Shown here: in pieces, positions 57,620-64,000 of the stretch
How the letters are laid out: every line of letters begins with the position of its first letter
Numbering within the stretch: the first letter of the stretch is position 1
NCBI RefSeq assembly: GCF_033807715.1
Contig: NC_084587.1
Span: 24,528,517-24,592,516, forward strand
DNA length: 64,000 bases
Direction: 5' to 3'
From: Cololabis saira
Taxonomy: Eukaryota > Chordata > Actinopteri > Beloniformes > Belonidae
Translations under genes and position numbers: made by a program
Notes under the pieces: model-generated
What the model was told of the DNA's origin: nothing
The model's input: only the letters and a program-made list of their open reading frames with translations
Databases searched by the model: none

Positions 57620-58064
57620 CAGGGTGCTTGCTCTTTTTCCAAATTAAAATTCCAGACTTTTCCCAGACTTTTTTAAAACTGATATTTTTTTTCCCCAAGA
57701 CCCTAACTTTACGTACTTGTATACTTGTGTGCCTACTGCCTACTTCATTGGTTGATATTGTACCAATTGTGTTTATTAGAAATGTTTGTTGGATTTTTTT
57801 ATAGGCTAGTATTCAATGAACGAATGCATTATTCACAGTAAATTATGTTTTTACTGATGAAAACGTTTCAAAACATGAAAATCACAAGTACATGAATTTC
57901 ACTTTTTCACAATGCCTTTGAGCATACTGTAAAATTCTACCATACATTTTTTTCCCCATACTTTATTAAGACTTTCACACAAAATCCAAGACTTTAAGGT
58001 CTGGAAAACAGTCTTTCAAAATTCCATACTTATTAAGACTTTCAAGACTTGCGCAAGCACCCTG
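57620..58064. mobile_element. Inverted-repeat MITE starting CAGGGTGCTTGC
   Basis: The left end CAGGGTGCTTGC and right end GCAAGCACCCTG are perfect inverses. Inner 'CCAGACTTT' blocks are mirrored as 'AAGACTTTCAAGACTT'. The 445-bp interior has no transposase; the frame at 57975-58202 is an artefact. A CAG start suggests hAT, but the 8-bp flanks do not match. Confidence 0.72.
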
Positions 58065-58534
58065 AACCAGTAAAGCAACAAGGACACACAGAATAATTTC
58101 AAAAACCTGGGTCTTTATTGACCGAAAACTTCCAAAAGTTTTCACCCCCCCACCACCATAATCCAGTGATATAGTCAGTACAGAGATTGAAAGCTCCTCC
58201 ACCCTTTACCACGTCTTTGCTCCACCAGCAAAGGAAGCTCACCCCACCATGCTAACTGAAACAGAGAAAGACATGCCAAGTTTGTTAAAACTTCCAAAAC
58301 ATTAATGCAAGGTAGACATGGAAATTACAAATTAATATTAGATATGTAGCTGTATAAAAAAATATTGTGTAAAACATTACCACTGTCAGGCTTGAGCCAT
58401 CACAGGGACTATCTTCGAATCTATTACAAAATCAATCATCGAGTGTCCAATGATTATGGATTCCTGGCTACCTGAATAAGTTCATGGCTCTTGCCTCTGT
58501 GTTGCAGAGCCAGCTTTTCCTAAAATGAACAGTG
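58065..58534. other. Unassigned non-coding DNA
   Basis: Nothing recognised. Confidence 0.5.
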
Positions 58535-62704
<4,170 letters not shown>

Positions 62705-63850
62705 TGACAATATAATTAGGTGAAGTCTGACCTCAAACTCCCCCCTCCTACCTGTATTTGGATTAAGGACTTCTTCACAAACCAGGCCCAGACAGTTAAA
62801 CTCGGCCCCCACCTCTCCTCCACCCGCACACTCAGCACGGGCTCCCCCCAGGGGTGTGCGCTGAACCCTTTCCTCTACATCTCCGACTGCAGACTGGCCC
62901 ACAGCAGCAACACCATCATAAAATTTGCTGACAACACTACAGTGGGGGGCTCCTCCCAGGTGGAGACGAGACGACCTACAGAGACGAAGTCCTGCAGCTG
63001 TCTACGTGGTGTACAGCTAACAACCTGGCCCTGAACAACACAAGGGCCAAAGAGATAATCCTCGACTTCAGGAAACGCAAGGCAGACCCGTCTCTCTATC
63101 AATGGAGTCTCGGTAGAGAGAGCCCACACATTCACATTCCTGGATACCACCATCTCTGCAGACCTGTGCTGGTCTGCAAACAGCGAGGCTGTCGCAAAGA
63201 AGGTTCAACAGCGGCTGCACCTCCTGAGAGTGCTCAGGAAGAACAACATCAACCAGAAGCTGCTGACAACCTTCTACCGATCCTGTATTGCAGTGTTTCC
63301 CATCCCTGGTCCTCAACCCCCCCCTGTCCTGCATGTTTTAAATGCTTCCCTGCTTCAGTACCTCTGTCATCAACAGAGCTGTGCAGACCTTGGTGACAAG
63401 CTAATGAGGACCATTAATTAGAATCAGGTGTGTTGGGGCAGGGAAACATCTAAAACATGCAGGACAGGGGGGGCTCGAGGACCAAACACTGCTCTATTGA
63501 CGGCATCCTGACCTACTGCATCCCAGTGTGGTCCCCCCCCACTGCACCGAGGCAGAACGCCCCCTCTCAAGGACACATACTGTACACATCCCACTCGCTC
63601 AACAGAGCGCAGTCCATCACCAGAGACAACACCCATCCTGCCCACCACCTGTTCAACCTGCTCCCCTCTGGCAGATGGTACAGGTGCACCAGAACTAGAA
63701 CAAACTGACTCAAAAACAGTTTCCTCCCCAAAGCTATCACCTTCCTAAACAAACATCTGACTACCACCGGACGGAAATCTTTTGTGCATTAAAAAACTCT
63801 GCATATAAATACCTCTACAACCTCCTATCGTCTTCAGGCATCAACATATG
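62705..63850 (+). pseudogene. 5'-truncated LINE reverse transcriptase pseudogene
   Basis: The frame begins inside the [35 protein letters not shown] and [14 protein letters not shown], where the catalytic FADD is now FADN. Later blocks appear in other frames (FYRSCI, DGILTYCIPVW, HPAHHLFNLLPSGRWYR, SFLPKAITFLN). This is the C-terminal half of the LINE group also seen reversed at 45060-45815 and 20440-21096. It lacks an endonuclease and has several frameshifts. It is split at 63290 by a hAT MITE. Confidence 0.85.
63291..63491. mobile_element. hAT MITE nested inside the LINE pseudogene
   Basis: Flanked by CTGTATTG (63283-63290) and CTCTATTG (63492-63499), an 8-bp duplication with one mismatch. 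Ends CAGTGTTTCCC and AAACACTG are inverted. Internal TGTCCTGCATGTTTTA and AAAACATGCAGGACA arms and GGTGTGTTGGGGCAGGGAAAC are typical of a common fish hAT MITE. Removing the element and one duplication rejoins the LINE coding sequence (…FYRSCI|DGIL…). Confidence 0.93.
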
Positions 63851-64000
63851 TAAACTTAAATAACTACTTAAATAATAACTAATTGAGTTTTTGTACAATA
63901 AACAACAAAACAATGGGAAAATCAAACAATTTCTATAATTAAACAATAACTCTCCCCTATACTTAACCCTTTCCCATGACCTCACTAACTAGGGAAACTC

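Overview
The window looks like gene-poor, repeat-packed nuclear DNA of a teleost fish. It has long CA, TA and CAT microsatellites. It also carries degenerate Tc1-like transposases, several kinds of non-LTR reverse transcriptase, a tRNA-derived SINE, many hAT-type short elements and dispersed repeats of kinds I recognise from fish genomes. No complete host gene is visible. Two minus-strand stretches (12416-12576 and 54821-54903) look like possible exons of unidentified genes; both calls are weak. Most open frames in the window fall in microsatellites, inverted repeats or dead transposons.

Layout: 1-11 kb holds a 1.3-kb inverted-repeat element (3322-4645, sister of 56317-57477), a CAT array, a SINE relic, a perfect 32-bp palindrome (8290-8321) and a common fish repeat (9604-10430). 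11-22 kb holds two CA arrays, a candidate exon, an RTE-type LINE relic, a Tc1 relic, a hAT-like relic, a SINE with an exact 15-bp target duplication, minus-strand LINE pieces and a 354-bp MITE with perfect 20-bp ends.

22.07-27.10 kb is the best-preserved unit. It is a non-LTR retrotransposon with an intact ORF1 (coiled coil plus RNA-binding-like region), an intact ORF2 (endonuclease plus reverse transcriptase) and a 3' tail of TCAAA repeats. A GC-rich tandem array immediately upstream may be its 5' UTR or promoter. ORF1 would coat the RNA, and ORF2 would nick the target and reverse transcribe. It abuts an internally deleted hAT element (27107-28424) that keeps only the first and last pieces of its transposase.

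29-44 kb holds dispersed repeats, an L2-like RT relic, a second Tc1 relic and two roughly 1.2-1.3-kb deletion derivatives (35980-37176, 42569-43887). Each derivative keeps a short coding remnant resembling SWIM/YqaJ-type transposon proteins. There is also a BED-finger relic. The most unexpected object here is a minus-strand 28S rRNA pseudogene (42250 to 41079), split by 709 bp that itself contains a Tc1-type MITE.

44-64 kb holds LINE relics on both strands and hAT elements with 8-bp duplications (46925-47923, 55790-56005, and 63291-63491 nested in a LINE). It also has the second 1.2-kb inverted-repeat element, another short inverted-repeat element, a CA array and long featureless AT-rich stretches.

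Family assignments come from motif recognition without database searching. I see no convincing new biological system. The strongest leads are the interrupted 28S copy, the repeat-array leader of the intact LINE, and the deletion derivatives that keep terminal transposase fragments.
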